Positions 21,967 to 30,387 of a DNA stretch of 48,070 nucleotides are shown here, in pieces (within the stretch, counting starts at the first letter, position 1; each line of letters opens with the position of its first letter). The notes under the pieces were generated by a model that saw nothing but the letters and a program-made list of their open reading frames with translations, had not been told where the DNA came from and made no database searches. This DNA comes from Peptoniphilaceae bacterium (GTDB taxonomy: Bacteria; Bacillota; Clostridia; Tissierellales; Peptoniphilaceae), in the NCBI GenBank assembly GCA_902363535.1, contig CABJAE010000016.1, forward strand, positions 1 to 48,070, written 5' to 3'. Position numbers and translations under genes: made by a program.

Positions 21967-24627
21967 CTAATCCGCCAATTGCTTTTGAACGAAAGCGGCT
22001 CGTTCTTTTAAGTTTTTGAGATTTTCCTTGTGTGTTTCCAATTTATCCCGTTCTTTTTGTACGACTTCGGGCTTCGCTTTACTGACAAAATTTTCATTTG
22101 CCAGCTTCTTTTCCGCCCGCTCGATTTCGGCTTCGGTTTTTTCCATGTCTTTTTTCAGCCGTTGGGCTTCCTTGTCGTAGTCGACCAAGTCTTTCATGGG
22201 GAGGAAAAGTTCCGCCTTTTCTACGACCACGGAGATGACATCGTCGGAAACGGCGTCGCGATCGGGGATGCGCTCAATGGCGGTGCAGTTGGCCAAGTTA
22301 GCGAAATGCTCTTTTAATTCGTCGTAGACTTCCGCCCGGGCGTCGTCGGTTAAGAGATAGAGCTTGCTCTTTCTGAAAGGTTCGATGTCCATTTCCGCCT
22401 TGGCATTGCGAATGCCTCGAATGGCTTCTCTGAGAATGGAGATTTTTTCCACGTCTTCGTCGTATTTGTAGACGCCGCTTTGGGGCCAGGAGCTTACGAT
22501 AAGATCTTCTTTCGTGGAGGGCAGGAAAGCGTAGATTTCTTCCGTAATAAAGGGCATAAAGGGATGAAGCATTTTCAGGATCTTTTCAAGTACATCCAGG
22601 AGCACGCCGTAGACCACTTCTCTGTCTTCGATGTCGTCGCCGTAGAGGCGCGGTTTTACCATTTCGATGTACCAGTCGCAGTATTCGTCCCAAATAAAGT
22701 CGTGTACCGCTTCGGCGGCCATGCCGATGTCGTATTTTTCGATTTTTTCCTGTACTTCCACAATGGTTTCATCGACGCGGGTTAAAATCCAGCGATCTTC
22801 CGAATGGAGTTTTTCCGTTATGACCTTGGCGTCGTAGAAATCTTCCGGCAGATTCATGAGCACGAAGCGAGACGCATTCCATAATTTGTTGCAGAAATTG
22901 CGGTTGCTTTCCACCCGCTTGTAGCTGAAGCGCATGTCGTTGCCCGGAGTGGAGCCGGTGATCAATGTAAAGCGCAGAGCATCGGCGCCGTATTGATCGA
23001 TGACGTCCAGGGGATCGATGCCATTGCCCAAGCTCTTGGACATTTTGCGGCCCTGTTCGTCGCGAATCAGCCCGGTGAGGTAGACGTCGGTGAAGGGAAG
23101 CTCGCCGGTAATTTCAATGGCAGAAAAGACCATGCGAATGACCCAGAAGAAGATGATGTCGTAGCCTGTGATCAAGACGTCGGTGGGGTAGTAGAAATCC
23201 AAATCCGGCGTGGAATCCGGCCAGCCCATGGTAGAGAAGGGCCACAGGGCGGAACTGAACCAGGTGTCCAAAGAGTCTTCGTCTTGGCGAATGTTTTGGC
23301 TGCCGCAGGCAGTGCAGGTGTGAACGGCTTCTTTCGACACCATCACTTCGCCGCAGTCGTCGCAGTAGTAGACGGGCAGGCGGTGGCCCCACCACAATTG
23401 ACGGGAGATGCACCAGTCGCGAATGTTTTCGAGCCAGTGAGTGTAGATCTTGCCGAAGCGTTCCGGCACGAAGTGGAGATCGCCTTTTTCGTAAGCTTCC
23501 AAGGCGGGCTTGGCCAGCTCTTCCATGGACACAAACCATTGTTTGGAGAGCATGGGTTCGATAACGGTTTTGCAGCGCTCGCAATGACCCACGGCGTTGT
23601 GGTGATCGTCGATCTTAACCAAATAGCCGCCTTCATCGAAATCCTTGACAATGGCTTTTCGCGCTTCTTCTCGGCTCAAGCCACAGTATTTGCCGGCGTT
23701 TTCGTTAAGTCGGGCTTCTTCGTCCATAATCAACAGTTGGCCCAAATCGTGGCGCGCGCCCACTTCGAAGTCGTTAGGGTCGTGGGAGGGGGTGATTTTT
23801 ACGGCGCCGGTCCCGAATTCCGATTCCACGTAACTGTCGGCGATAATGGGGATCTTCCGCTCAATGACGGGGATCACGGCGTATTTGCCCACGTAATCTT
23901 TATAGCGTTCGTCTTCCGGATTGACGGCGACGGCCAAGTCCCCGGGAATGGTCTCCGGCCGGGTCGTGGAAATCATAATGGCGTCGTCTTCGCCGTCGAT
24001 GGGGTAGCGGAAGGTCCACATCTTGCCTTCCTGCTCTTCGTGTTCCACTTCCGCATCGGAAAGGGCGGTTTTGTCGTGGGGGCACCAGTTAATGATTCGG
24101 TCGCCCTGATAGACCAGGCCTTTTTTGTAGAGGCGAATAAACATTTCTTCCACGGCGGCGGATAGGCCTTCGTCTAAAGTGAAGCGCTCTCTGGACCAGT
24201 CGCAGGATACGCCCAGCTTCTTTAATTGGTTTTTAATGTTGCCGCCGTATTCTTCCGTCCAGGCCCAAGCGGCTTCCAGGAATTTTTCCCGGCCCAAGCT
24301 GTCTTTGGACTTGCCCTCTTTGCGCAACTTTTCCACGACTTTTACTTCCGTGGAAATGGAGGCGTGGTCCGTTCCGGGAATCCACAGGGCGCTGTAACCG
24401 CGCATGCGCTTAAAGCGAATTAAAATATCCTGCAGGGTGTTGTTCATAGCGTGACCCATGTGCAAATTCCCCGTAACATTCGGCGGCGGCATGACGATGG
24501 TAAAGGGCTTTTTCCCTTCCGCCTTGTCCTTTTCGCGATCCGGCGTGAACTCGCCCTTTTCCATCCAATCGGCGTAGATGCGCGATTCGAAATCCTTGGG
24601 ATTATAGGTTTTCTGCATACTGTTCAT
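21967..24627 (-). CDS. valS: valyl-tRNA synthetase
   Basis: 886 residues, a full-length ValRS that charges tRNA-Val and edits threonine. Signatures: PPPNVTGNLHMGHA (HIGH variant HMGH at 56-59), GTDHASIS, the CP1 editing domain with STTRPETIPGD, and KMSKS in QGRKMSKSLGNG. The domain order ends with the anticodon-binding region and the C-terminal coiled-coil arm (YDKEAQRLKKDMEKTEAEI onward) typical of ValRS. Four CxxC-type cysteines (CERC, CDDC, CTAC) suggest zinc binding. Start: ATG at 24627 with AGGAGG 5 nt upstream. Control is by the T-box leader immediately upstream. No clear terminator follows. Confidence 0.97.
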   Translation of the reverse strand: MNSMQKTYNPKDFESRIYADWMEKGEFTPDREKDKAEGKKPFTIVMPPPNVTGNLHMGHAMNNTLQDILIRFKRMRGYSALWIPGTDHASISTEVKVVEKLRKEGKSKDSLGREKFLEAAWAWTEEYGGNIKNQLKKLGVSCDWSRERFTLDEGLSAAVEEMFIRLYKKGLVYQGDRIINWCPHDKTALSDAEVEHEEQEGKMWTFRYPIDGEDDAIMISTTRPETIPGDLAVAVNPEDERYKDYVGKYAVIPVIERKIPIIADSYVESEFGTGAVKITPSHDPNDFEVGARHDLGQLLIMDEEARLNENAGKYCGLSREEARKAIVKDFDEGGYLVKIDDHHNAVGHCERCKTVIEPMLSKQWFVSMEELAKPALEAYEKGDLHFVPERFGKIYTHWLENIRDWCISRQLWWGHRLPVYYCDDCGEVMVSKEAVHTCTACGSQNIRQDEDSLDTWFSSALWPFSTMGWPDSTPDLDFYYPTDVLITGYDIIFFWVIRMVFSAIEITGELPFTDVYLTGLIRDEQGRKMSKSLGNGIDPLDVIDQYGADALRFTLITGSTPGNDMRFSYKRVESNRNFCNKLWNASRFVLMNLPEDFYDAKVITEKLHSEDRWILTRVDETIVEVQEKIEKYDIGMAAEAVHDFIWDEYCDWYIEMVKPRLYGDDIEDREVVYGVLLDVLEKILKMLHPFMPFITEEIYAFLPSTKEDLIVSSWPQSGVYKYDEDVEKISILREAIRGIRNAKAEMDIEPFRKSKLYLLTDDARAEVYDELKEHFANLANCTAIERIPDRDAVSDDVISVVVEKAELFLPMKDLVDYDKEAQRLKKDMEKTEAEIERAEKKLANENFVSKAKPEVVQKERDKLETHKENLKNLKERAAFVQKQLAD

Positions 24628-24640
24628 AATTCCTCCTACT

Positions 24641-24850
24641 AAAAAATCTCGCCCTGAAAAGGACGAGATTCCGCGGTACCACCTTTATTCCGTATTGCTA
24701 CGGCACTTCTTCCCCATAACGACGGGACGCCGTTTCGCTCTCGCGAAAAAAGGATGAAGGCGACCTTCGATTGCTTCGCCGATCGCTTCCACCACGCGCG
24801 ACCTCTCTATGGACGAGGGACAATCTACTCCTCCTTCACATGTGTAAAGA
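24641..24850 (-). promoter_or_regulatory. T-box riboswitch (tRNA-Val sensing) upstream of valS
   Basis: On the minus strand the conserved T-box core GGTGGTACCGCGG lies at about 24671-24684. It is followed by the terminator AATCTCG...CGAGATT with a run of six T (24670-24641). Stem I can be drawn with base GTGAAGG/CCTTCAT and inner helix GATTG/CAATC; the 3' side of the internal loop reads GAAGGTCG. Position 24764-24762 therefore gives the specifier GTC, a valine codon, and the TGGT bulge matches discriminator A of tRNA-Val. Uncharged tRNA-Val should favour the antiterminator. The fold was drawn by hand. Confidence 0.92.
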
Positions 24851-24857
24851 TAGGTTC

Positions 24858-24886
24858 ATTATAGAAAATTTTCTGTAAAAAATCAA
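24858..24886 (-). promoter_or_regulatory. promoter of the T-box/valS transcript
   Basis: TTGATT (24886-24881), 17-bp spacer, TATAAT (24863-24858) on the minus strand. The -35 starts 8 bp past the trpS stop codon. Confidence 0.85.
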
Positions 24887-24893
24887 GACTTGT

Positions 24894-25883
24894 TTAAAAT
24901 TGTACTAATCCTACTTTTCTGTATACCTTTCTTAGCGTCTTCTGTGCCAAGTAGGATGCTTTTTCCGCACCGTCTCGGCAAATGGCTTCCAATTGTTCCT
25001 TGTCGCCGCGAATGGCGTGGAAGCGCTCTTGCACCGGCGCGAGGCCTTCCACCACCGCTTCTGCCACGGCTTCTTTCAGCTCGCCGTAGCCTGCGGATTC
25101 AAATTCCCTGAGGGCTTCCTCGGGGCTGATGTGTTTAAAGGACGAGTAAATGTCCAGAAGGTTTTTTACCCCCGGTTGCTCGTCGGTGTAGGCGATGGTG
25201 CCCTTGGAGTCGGTGACCGCCCGCTTGATTTTTCTGCGAATCACGTCAGGTTCATCGAGAATTAAAATAAAGCCGTTTTCGTCGGGATCGGATTTGCTCA
25301 TTTTCGATGTGGGATCCTGCAGACCCATGATCTTCGCCCCTACCTTCGGCGCCATAATGTCCGGAATGGTAAACGTAGGCGAATAACGAGTGTTAAAGCG
25401 TTCGGCGATGTCACGGGTGAGCTCGATGTGTTGCCGTTGGTCTTCCCCGACGGGCACGAAGGCCGATTGATAGAGAAGAATGTCCGCCACCATGAGCACC
25501 GGGTAGTTTAGGAGGCCGGCGTAGACTTCTTTTTGCTTTTTGGATTTATCCTTAAATTGGGTCATGCGGTTTAACTGACCGATGGAGGTAATGGTGTTTA
25601 ATACCCAGGCGAGTTCCGTGTGCTCCGGCACTTGGGATTGAATGTAGAGAATGGATTTTTCGGGATCGATGCCGCAGGCCACGTAGAGGGCGATTAAATC
25701 TAAGGTCCGCTTTCTTAAATCGGCAGGATTTTGGGGCACGGTAATGGCGTGCATATTGGCGACGCAGTAAATGCATTGATATTCTTCCTGCAAATCGGAG
25801 AAATTGCTCAGTGCGCCTAAATAATTGCCGATGGTCAAGCTGCCCGAAGGTTGAATGGCCGAGTATACTACTTTTTTATCCAT
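24894..25883 (-). CDS. trpS: tryptophanyl-tRNA synthetase
   Basis: 329 residues, class I synthetase of usual size. The HIGH-like motif is GSLTIGNYLGA (TIGN) near residue 16 and KMSKS is intact in DPTSKMSKSDPDENG. GEDQRQHIELTRDIAERFN, the conserved tRNA/ATP region, is also present. Start: ATG at 25883 with AGAGGAC upstream. It lies 21 bp behind mtaD and is probably transcribed with it. Unlike many Bacillota trpS genes it has no T-box of its own in this position. Confidence 0.97.
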   Translation of the reverse strand: MDKKVVYSAIQPSGSLTIGNYLGALSNFSDLQEEYQCIYCVANMHAITVPQNPADLRKRTLDLIALYVACGIDPEKSILYIQSQVPEHTELAWVLNTITSIGQLNRMTQFKDKSKKQKEVYAGLLNYPVLMVADILLYQSAFVPVGEDQRQHIELTRDIAERFNTRYSPTFTIPDIMAPKVGAKIMGLQDPTSKMSKSDPDENGFILILDEPDVIRRKIKRAVTDSKGTIAYTDEQPGVKNLLDIYSSFKHISPEEALREFESAGYGELKEAVAEAVVEGLAPVQERFHAIRGDKEQLEAICRDGAEKASYLAQKTLRKVYRKVGLVQF

Positions 25884-25904
25884 AATGTCCTCTCTTTCCG
25901 CGGC

Positions 25905-27221
25905 CTACAGGTCGCCGTTTATCGCATCGCTTAATTCTTTACGATCGATCAGTTGTTGGAATTTCCGTTCTACTTCTTCTCGTATGTCGTCCAGATCCAC
26001 GCGGATCAATTTGCGGTCTTTTAATACAAACTTCCCGCCGATTAACACGTGTTTCACATCTTCCGCCTGGGCCGAGTAGCACAGGGCGCTAATCAAATTG
26101 TTCCTGGGCGTGAAGCTCGGTGAATTTAAATTAAAGCAGCTAATGTCGGCGAGCTTTCCTACTTCGATGGAGCCGATTTCGAAATCCCGCCCCAAGGCCT
26201 TGGCCCCGTTGATGGTGGCCATGCGAAGCACATCTTCCGCCTTCAGCGCTTCGGGATCGTAGCTCACGCCCTTGGCCAAAAGGCCGGCCAGGTGCATTTC
26301 CTCCAACATATTTTGATTGTTGTTGGAGCTGTCCCCGTCGGTTCCCAGTGCCACCGTAAGGCCTTTATCCATCATTTTTTGCACCGGAGCGATGCCGCTC
26401 GCCAATTTCAAATTGCTGGAAGGATTGTGCACCGGGAAAAACTTCTCGGGATCCACCAAGTCCATCTCCTCTTCCGTCATGTGGACGCAGTGAGCGGCGA
26501 TGGTGCGCACCTGATCCAGCCCGAGATTCCACATGTAGCGAATGGGCGTCGTGCCGTAAAGGGCTTCGGCGTCTTCCATTTCTTTTTTCGATTCGGACAA
26601 ATGGGTGTGGAGCACGCCGTCCAACTCTCCGGTAAGACGGATAATGTCTTTAATGTAGTCCCCACTGCAGGTGTAAATGGCGTGGGGCGCCGGAGCCACT
26701 TCCACTAAATCGTCGCCCAAGCCATGGCTGTTAATGTAAAGCATGCGCACTTCTTCCAGCTTTTCGTCGCCTTGGCCGTCGCTATCCGTAAGGCCTCGGG
26801 TTAAAAGCCCCCGCATGCCGATGGCCACCGCCGCCTGGGCCACCATGTCCATGTGGTAGTACATGTCGCAGAAAGTCGTTGTGCCCGATAAAATTCCTTC
26901 CGCCATGGAAAGCATGCTGGCCCAATAAATGTCGTCTCGGGTCAAGTGGGCTTCCAGGGGCCAAATCGCCTTGGTAAGCCAGGTATTTAAATCCATGTCG
27001 TCGGCATAATTTCTGAAATAACTCATGCCCAAATGGGTGTGGGCGTTAACAAAGCCCGGCACGAGCAAAAGATCCCTGCCGTCGATGATTTCGGCACCTT
27101 TTAATGTATGGGCGCCTGCAATCGCCGCGATCTTGCCGTCTTTAATCTCAATGTCTTTGTGGTATAATACCTCTCCGGCCACCACATCGACGTATTGCGT
27201 GTCTTGAAAAATGATATGCAT
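25905..27221 (-). CDS. mtaD: 5-methylthioadenosine/S-adenosylhomocysteine deaminase-type amidohydrolase
   Basis: 438 residues, a metal-dependent amidohydrolase of the TRZ/ATZ group. Metal ligands are visible: VNAHTHLGMSYF (HxH), the HTHLSESKKE motif, an AAHCVHMTEEE histidine, and ALGTDGDSSNNN with the catalytic aspartate. This set, with PVHNPSSNLKLASG, matches MtaD enzymes that deaminate methylthioadenosine and SAH; other aminohydrolase substrates cannot be excluded. Start: ATG at 27221 (MHIIFQDTQY) with AGGAGGAC upstream. It heads mtaD-trpS and has an extended -10 promoter. The link with trpS appears operonic but not metabolic. Confidence 0.88.
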   Translation of the reverse strand: MHIIFQDTQYVDVVAGEVLYHKDIEIKDGKIAAIAGAHTLKGAEIIDGRDLLLVPGFVNAHTHLGMSYFRNYADDMDLNTWLTKAIWPLEAHLTRDDIYWASMLSMAEGILSGTTTFCDMYYHMDMVAQAAVAIGMRGLLTRGLTDSDGQGDEKLEEVRMLYINSHGLGDDLVEVAPAPHAIYTCSGDYIKDIIRLTGELDGVLHTHLSESKKEMEDAEALYGTTPIRYMWNLGLDQVRTIAAHCVHMTEEEMDLVDPEKFFPVHNPSSNLKLASGIAPVQKMMDKGLTVALGTDGDSSNNNQNMLEEMHLAGLLAKGVSYDPEALKAEDVLRMATINGAKALGRDFEIGSIEVGKLADISCFNLNSPSFTPRNNLISALCYSAQAEDVKHVLIGGKFVLKDRKLIRVDLDDIREEVERKFQQLIDRKELSDAINGDL

Positions 27222-27247
27222 AAGTCCTCCTCGCAAGTCTGTTTTTA

Positions 27248-27256
27248 GTATAGCAC
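27248..27256 (-). promoter_or_regulatory. extended -10 promoter of mtaD-trpS
   Basis: Minus strand TGCTATACT, an extended -10 with one mismatch, about 27 bp before the mtaD start. The -35 is weak. It lies back to back with the rpsD promoter. Confidence 0.65.
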
Positions 27257-27290
27257 AAGGGAGAAAAAAGCGGAATATGGCCTTTTTCCC

Positions 27291-27319
27291 TTTACATGTC
27301 CTCTGTTTTCTTGTATAAT
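27291..27319 (+). promoter_or_regulatory. promoter of rpsD
   Basis: TTTACA (27291-27296), 17-bp spacer, TATAAT (27314-27319). The leader to the ATG would be about 43 nt; I see no large structured S4-binding leader in it. Confidence 0.85.
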
Positions 27320-27369
27320 ACCAGAGGTTCTAAATTATCGCGGCAAATAATAATTTAGGAGTGAAGACA

Positions 27370-27963
27370 ATGGCAAAAATGATGGGACCTAGATTTAAAC
27401 AATCCAGAAGATTAGGTCTGAACGTATGTGGACATCCCAAGGCGATGAACCGCGCCGGCAGAGGCACGGCTCGCTCCGACAAGAAGTTAACCGAATACGG
27501 GAAGCAATTGTTGGAAAAACAAAGACTCAGAGCTTACTATGGCGTAATGGAAAAACAATTCTACCGCTACGTCCTCGACGCTCAAAAGGCGGAAGAAGAA
27601 ACCGGCCCTGCACTTGTTAAACGCTTAGAAGTCCGCTTAGATAATTTAACGTATCGTATGGGTTTTGCATCTTCCATTCGTCAAGCAAGACAAATGGTTA
27701 CCCACGGTCACATTCACGTAAACGGCAAGAGAATCAACATTCCCTCTTACCAAGTCCAAGTCGGCGACGTGATTTCCTTAAGCGACCGCGGCCGCAAAGT
27801 TGACATGTTCAAAGAAAACTACGAAACGAACTTCGTCAATGCCTATCCCTACATCACGAAGGAAAAGAACAATCGAGCTACCTTAAGCTCCGAACCCGCT
27901 CGTGAAGATATCCCGATCGAAATCGAAGATCAACTGATCGTCGAATTCTACTCCGGAAAATAA
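27370..27963 (+). CDS. rpsD: 30S ribosomal protein S4
   Basis: 197 residues, a primary 16S-binding protein of the small subunit. Sequence is typical: MAKMMGPRFKQSRRLGL, GRGTARSDKKLTEYGKQL, LEVRLDNLTYRMGFASS and the S4 RNA-binding domain RQARQMVTHGHIHVNG, ending IEDQLIVEFYSGK. Only one cysteine remains of the zinc site found in some S4 proteins, the usual C-minus form. The start at 27370 has AGGAG 8 nt upstream; a GTG at 27361 in frame is less likely. As in many Bacillota, the gene stands alone rather than in the alpha operon. Confidence 0.97.
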   Translation: MAKMMGPRFKQSRRLGLNVCGHPKAMNRAGRGTARSDKKLTEYGKQLLEKQRLRAYYGVMEKQFYRYVLDAQKAEEETGPALVKRLEVRLDNLTYRMGFASSIRQARQMVTHGHIHVNGKRINIPSYQVQVGDVISLSDRGRKVDMFKENYETNFVNAYPYITKEKNNRATLSSEPAREDIPIEIEDQLIVEFYSGK

Positions 27964-27964
27964 G

Positions 27965-27991
27965 AAATTGCGGATTTTCCGCAATTTTTTT
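27965..27991 (+). terminator. terminator of rpsD
   Basis: AAATTGCGG-ATTTT-CCGCAATTT, a perfect 9-bp stem with a run of seven T, starting right after the stop codon. Confidence 0.93.
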
Positions 27992-28032
27992 ATTTGTCGT
28001 CTTATAAATAACTACCAGGAAGTGAGGTAAGC

Positions 28033-29433
28033 ATGTTTCAATTCCAATTTGGAACAACGGATTATCACCATATCCACTTTATCGGCATCGGCGGCATCAG
28101 CATGTCCGGCCTCGCGGCACTGATGCTTTCCAAAGGTTACACCATCTCCGGCAGCGACCGAAAAGCTTCGCCCATTACAGAACATCTTCAGGAATTAGGC
28201 ATTACGGTTTACGAAGATCACGACCCCGCCCAAATCGAAGACGCGGATCTCGTCGTCTACACCGACGCCATTCAAATGGACAATCCCGAATATCGGGCGG
28301 CAGTCGCAAAAAAAATCGACATCGTGGACCGCGCCACCTTCCTCGGCGCCGTCATGAAGAATTTCCACGTCTCCATCGCCGTCTCCGGCACCCACGGAAA
28401 AACCACCACCACATCCATGATCGCCACGGCCATTAAAGACGAGCCCTTCTCCCCCACCATTATGGTCGGCGGAAACCTCGGCGAAATCAGCGGCAATGTG
28501 CGCATCGGCGACGGGGATTTCTTCCTTACCGAAGCCTGCGAGTATCGGGCCAATGTGTTGAAATACTTCCCCTCCACGGCGATTATTTTAAACATCGACG
28601 AAGACCACCTGGACTTCTTCGACAACATCGACCACATTCTCGAAACCTTCCGGGCCTACGCCGGCAACCTCGGCGAAGGGGACGTGTTGATTCTAAATAA
28701 AGACGACGAATACGCCTACGGCATGAAAGATGCCACCAAGGGCCGCGTCGTGACCTTCAGCTACAAAGAAGCCGCCGATTACGAGGCGCGCAATCTCGTC
28801 ATCGACTCTCACACGGGCAGACCCAGCTACGATTTGTACATTCGCGGCGAAAAAATTGCGCCCATTCAGCTGCAAGTCATGGGCCTGCACAATGTGTCCA
28901 ATTCCCTGGCCGCCATTAGCGCCTGCGTGGAAAACAACATCCCCGTGGAAGATGCCATTAAAGGCGTCCTCGGCTACCACGGCGTGGGCCGCCGCCTGGA
29001 ATACAAGGGCGAAGTAAACGGCATTCGCATCATCGACGATTACGCCCACCACCCGACGGAGATCGCATCCACCCTCCACGCCTTAAAGCCCACGGTAAAA
29101 AATCGGCTGATCTGTATCTTCCAGCCTCATACCTACACCCGCACCAAGCTTCTTCTCGATAGCTTCAGTCACAGTTTCTCCGAGTCCGACATGACCATTA
29201 TCGCCGACATTTACGCGGCCCGTGAAAAAGATTACGGCGACATCCACTCGAGGACCTTGGTCAACGCGGTGAAGGCCAACCACGATTCGGCCATCTACAT
29301 CGGCGAACAAGACGACATTTTAGACTATATCAAAGAAAAAAGCCGCCCGGGCGATGTGATCCTCACCATGGGCGCCGGCGATATCTTCCGCGTCGGCGAA
29401 CGCTTCTTGGAAGATGCCGAAAAAAACGTGTAA
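28033..29433 (+). CDS. murC: UDP-N-acetylmuramate--L-alanine ligase
   Basis: 466 residues. MurC adds L-alanine to UDP-MurNAc, the first peptide step of peptidoglycan synthesis, in the cytoplasm. The N-terminal Rossmann domain has HFIGIGGISMSGLA, the ATP loop is SGTHGKTTT (about 118-126), and the central LTEACEY and NIDEDHLD motifs and the C-terminal DDYAHHPTEI are all present. Start: ATG at 28033 with GTGAGGT upstream. It follows rpsD; no strong promoter was seen between them (TATAAA near 28003 is a candidate -10), so partial readthrough is possible. Confidence 0.97.
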   Translation: MFQFQFGTTDYHHIHFIGIGGISMSGLAALMLSKGYTISGSDRKASPITEHLQELGITVYEDHDPAQIEDADLVVYTDAIQMDNPEYRAAVAKKIDIVDRATFLGAVMKNFHVSIAVSGTHGKTTTTSMIATAIKDEPFSPTIMVGGNLGEISGNVRIGDGDFFLTEACEYRANVLKYFPSTAIILNIDEDHLDFFDNIDHILETFRAYAGNLGEGDVLILNKDDEYAYGMKDATKGRVVTFSYKEAADYEARNLVIDSHTGRPSYDLYIRGEKIAPIQLQVMGLHNVSNSLAAISACVENNIPVEDAIKGVLGYHGVGRRLEYKGEVNGIRIIDDYAHHPTEIASTLHALKPTVKNRLICIFQPHTYTRTKLLLDSFSHSFSESDMTIIADIYAAREKDYGDIHSRTLVNAVKANHDSAIYIGEQDDILDYIKEKSRPGDVILTMGAGDIFRVGERFLEDAEKNV

Positions 29434-29439
29434 GCAAAT

Positions 29440-29477
29440 AGCGCCTCATTCCTTTTGCGGATGAGACGCTTTTTTTG
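29440..29477 (+). terminator. terminator of murC
   Basis: AGCG-c-CTCAT and ATGAG-a-CGCT pair with a small loop (TCCTTTTGCGG) and run into seven T. It faces the 3' end of the sortase gene. Confidence 0.88.
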
Positions 29478-29480
29478 TGC

Positions 29481-30206
29481 TTATTTTTCCTCCACGAGGC
29501 GGCCGTGAAGGACCATGCGCTCTTCTTTTTCCGAGCAGGTTTGCAGGGTAACGATTTTTTCTCCCTGCCATCTCAAGGGCCCTTTCAGTATGTTCTTCGT
29601 CTCCAGTCGCGTGCGGAAGGCGGCGAGGCGCTGGCCTTCGTATTGAACGGAGCGGAAATCTTCGTAGGGGTTGGCCTTGTATGCGGCGAAAATTTCGTAA
29701 ACCTTCCGCCCTTTTTCCGTATCCACGACGATTTTCGGCGCCGTCTTTACGAAGGCCGGATCTTCGTAGGACAAAAGGGGATGAAAGACCTTGCCGTTTT
29801 TCACGCGGTGGCCGTAGATGATCGTGTTTTGATCGGAAAAATCCGCCTTGTTTCGGTAATCCATAAAGGGCACGCCGAGGGCGTTTCGGCTTTTCTCGAT
29901 GTCGTGATTCAGGTAATAGTCGTTGTCCTTCCCCTGCACCACGGGAAGGGAGAGAGGTGTCCCGGGGATTTCGATCCAGGCCACCAAATCGGGGTAATCT
30001 TTTTTCAGGGCGGCGATTTTTTCCGCCGCGGCCTTATGGGCATCTTCCACACCGGCCTTTTCGCCTTCTCTGTACTTTTCCGCGATGCGGGCTTCGTTTC
30101 GATCGTAGACGTGTTGATCTTTGTAATAGAGGCCGATCTTTCCCAAAGAAAACACCAGCACGAGGACCAAAATCAGTTGCAAGCCCTTTACTACTTTGTT
30201 ATTCAT
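29481..30206 (-). CDS. srtB: class B sortase
   Basis: 241 residues. Sortases join sorted proteins to the cell wall from the outer face of the membrane. An N-terminal signal anchor (about residues 8-27, GLQLILVLVLVFSLGKIGLY) is followed by the class B opening YPDLVAWIEIPGTPLSLPVV and DNDYYLNHD. The catalytic triad is visible: H133 in IIYGHRV, C224 in VTLQTCSEK and R230 in EERMVLHGR. Start: ATG at 30206 with AAAGGAG upstream. No substrate with a sorting signal or pilin gene lies nearby, so its targets are elsewhere. An IS element lies directly upstream of its promoter. Confidence 0.92.
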   Translation of the reverse strand: MNNKVVKGLQLILVLVLVFSLGKIGLYYKDQHVYDRNEARIAEKYREGEKAGVEDAHKAAAEKIAALKKDYPDLVAWIEIPGTPLSLPVVQGKDNDYYLNHDIEKSRNALGVPFMDYRNKADFSDQNTIIYGHRVKNGKVFHPLLSYEDPAFVKTAPKIVVDTEKGRKVYEIFAAYKANPYEDFRSVQYEGQRLAAFRTRLETKNILKGPLRWQGEKIVTLQTCSEKEERMVLHGRLVEEK

Positions 30207-30225
30207 AGCGCTCCTTTCTCGTCGA

Positions 30226-30255
30226 TTTATACCCTTTCCAAGAATACTTTCCCAA
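30226..30255 (-). promoter_or_regulatory. promoter of the sortase gene, next to the IS end
   Basis: Minus strand TTGGGA (30255-30250), 18-bp spacer, TATAAA (30231-30226). The -35 lies within a few bp of the estimated end of the IS200-type element. Confidence 0.6.
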
Positions 30256-30259
30256 TCAG

Positions 30260-30282
30260 AACCACCGGCTTAGCCGGTGGTT
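30260..30282. repeat. subterminal hairpin of the IS, 3' (right-end type) side
   Basis: AACCACCGGC-TTA-GCCGGTGGTT is a perfect 10-bp stem with a 3-nt loop. It lies downstream of tnpA and would be the RE hairpin recognised by the transposase. Confidence 0.85.
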
Positions 30283-30288
30283 TGTTTT

Positions 30289-30375
30289 GCCCCTATAAGG
30301 GGCTGTTACCGGCAGCACTTTCGTGCTCTGAATTTCTTCCTCTTGCAACAATTCCCCAGTTGGCGCTAAAGCGCC
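30289..30375. repeat. row of three small hairpins between tnpA and the IS end
   Basis: GCCCC-TATAA-GGGGC (30289-30303), AGCAC-TTTC-GTGCT (30314-30327) and GGCGC-TAAA-GCGCC (30362-30375) are three perfect 5-bp stems in the non-coding 3' part of the IS. With the end hairpin they make a compactly folded region of about 115 nt. Confidence 0.7.
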
Positions 30376-30387
30376 TATTCTCATACT

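Noticed and set aside
21949..21969. GGTTTT/AAAACC inverted repeat after valS as terminator
   Set aside because: The stem is mostly A-T, and no T-run follows on the minus strand.
22993..24165. 390-residue plus-strand ORF opposite valS
   Set aside because: It is the complement of an intact, strongly conserved valS gene; the long open frame follows from codon usage.
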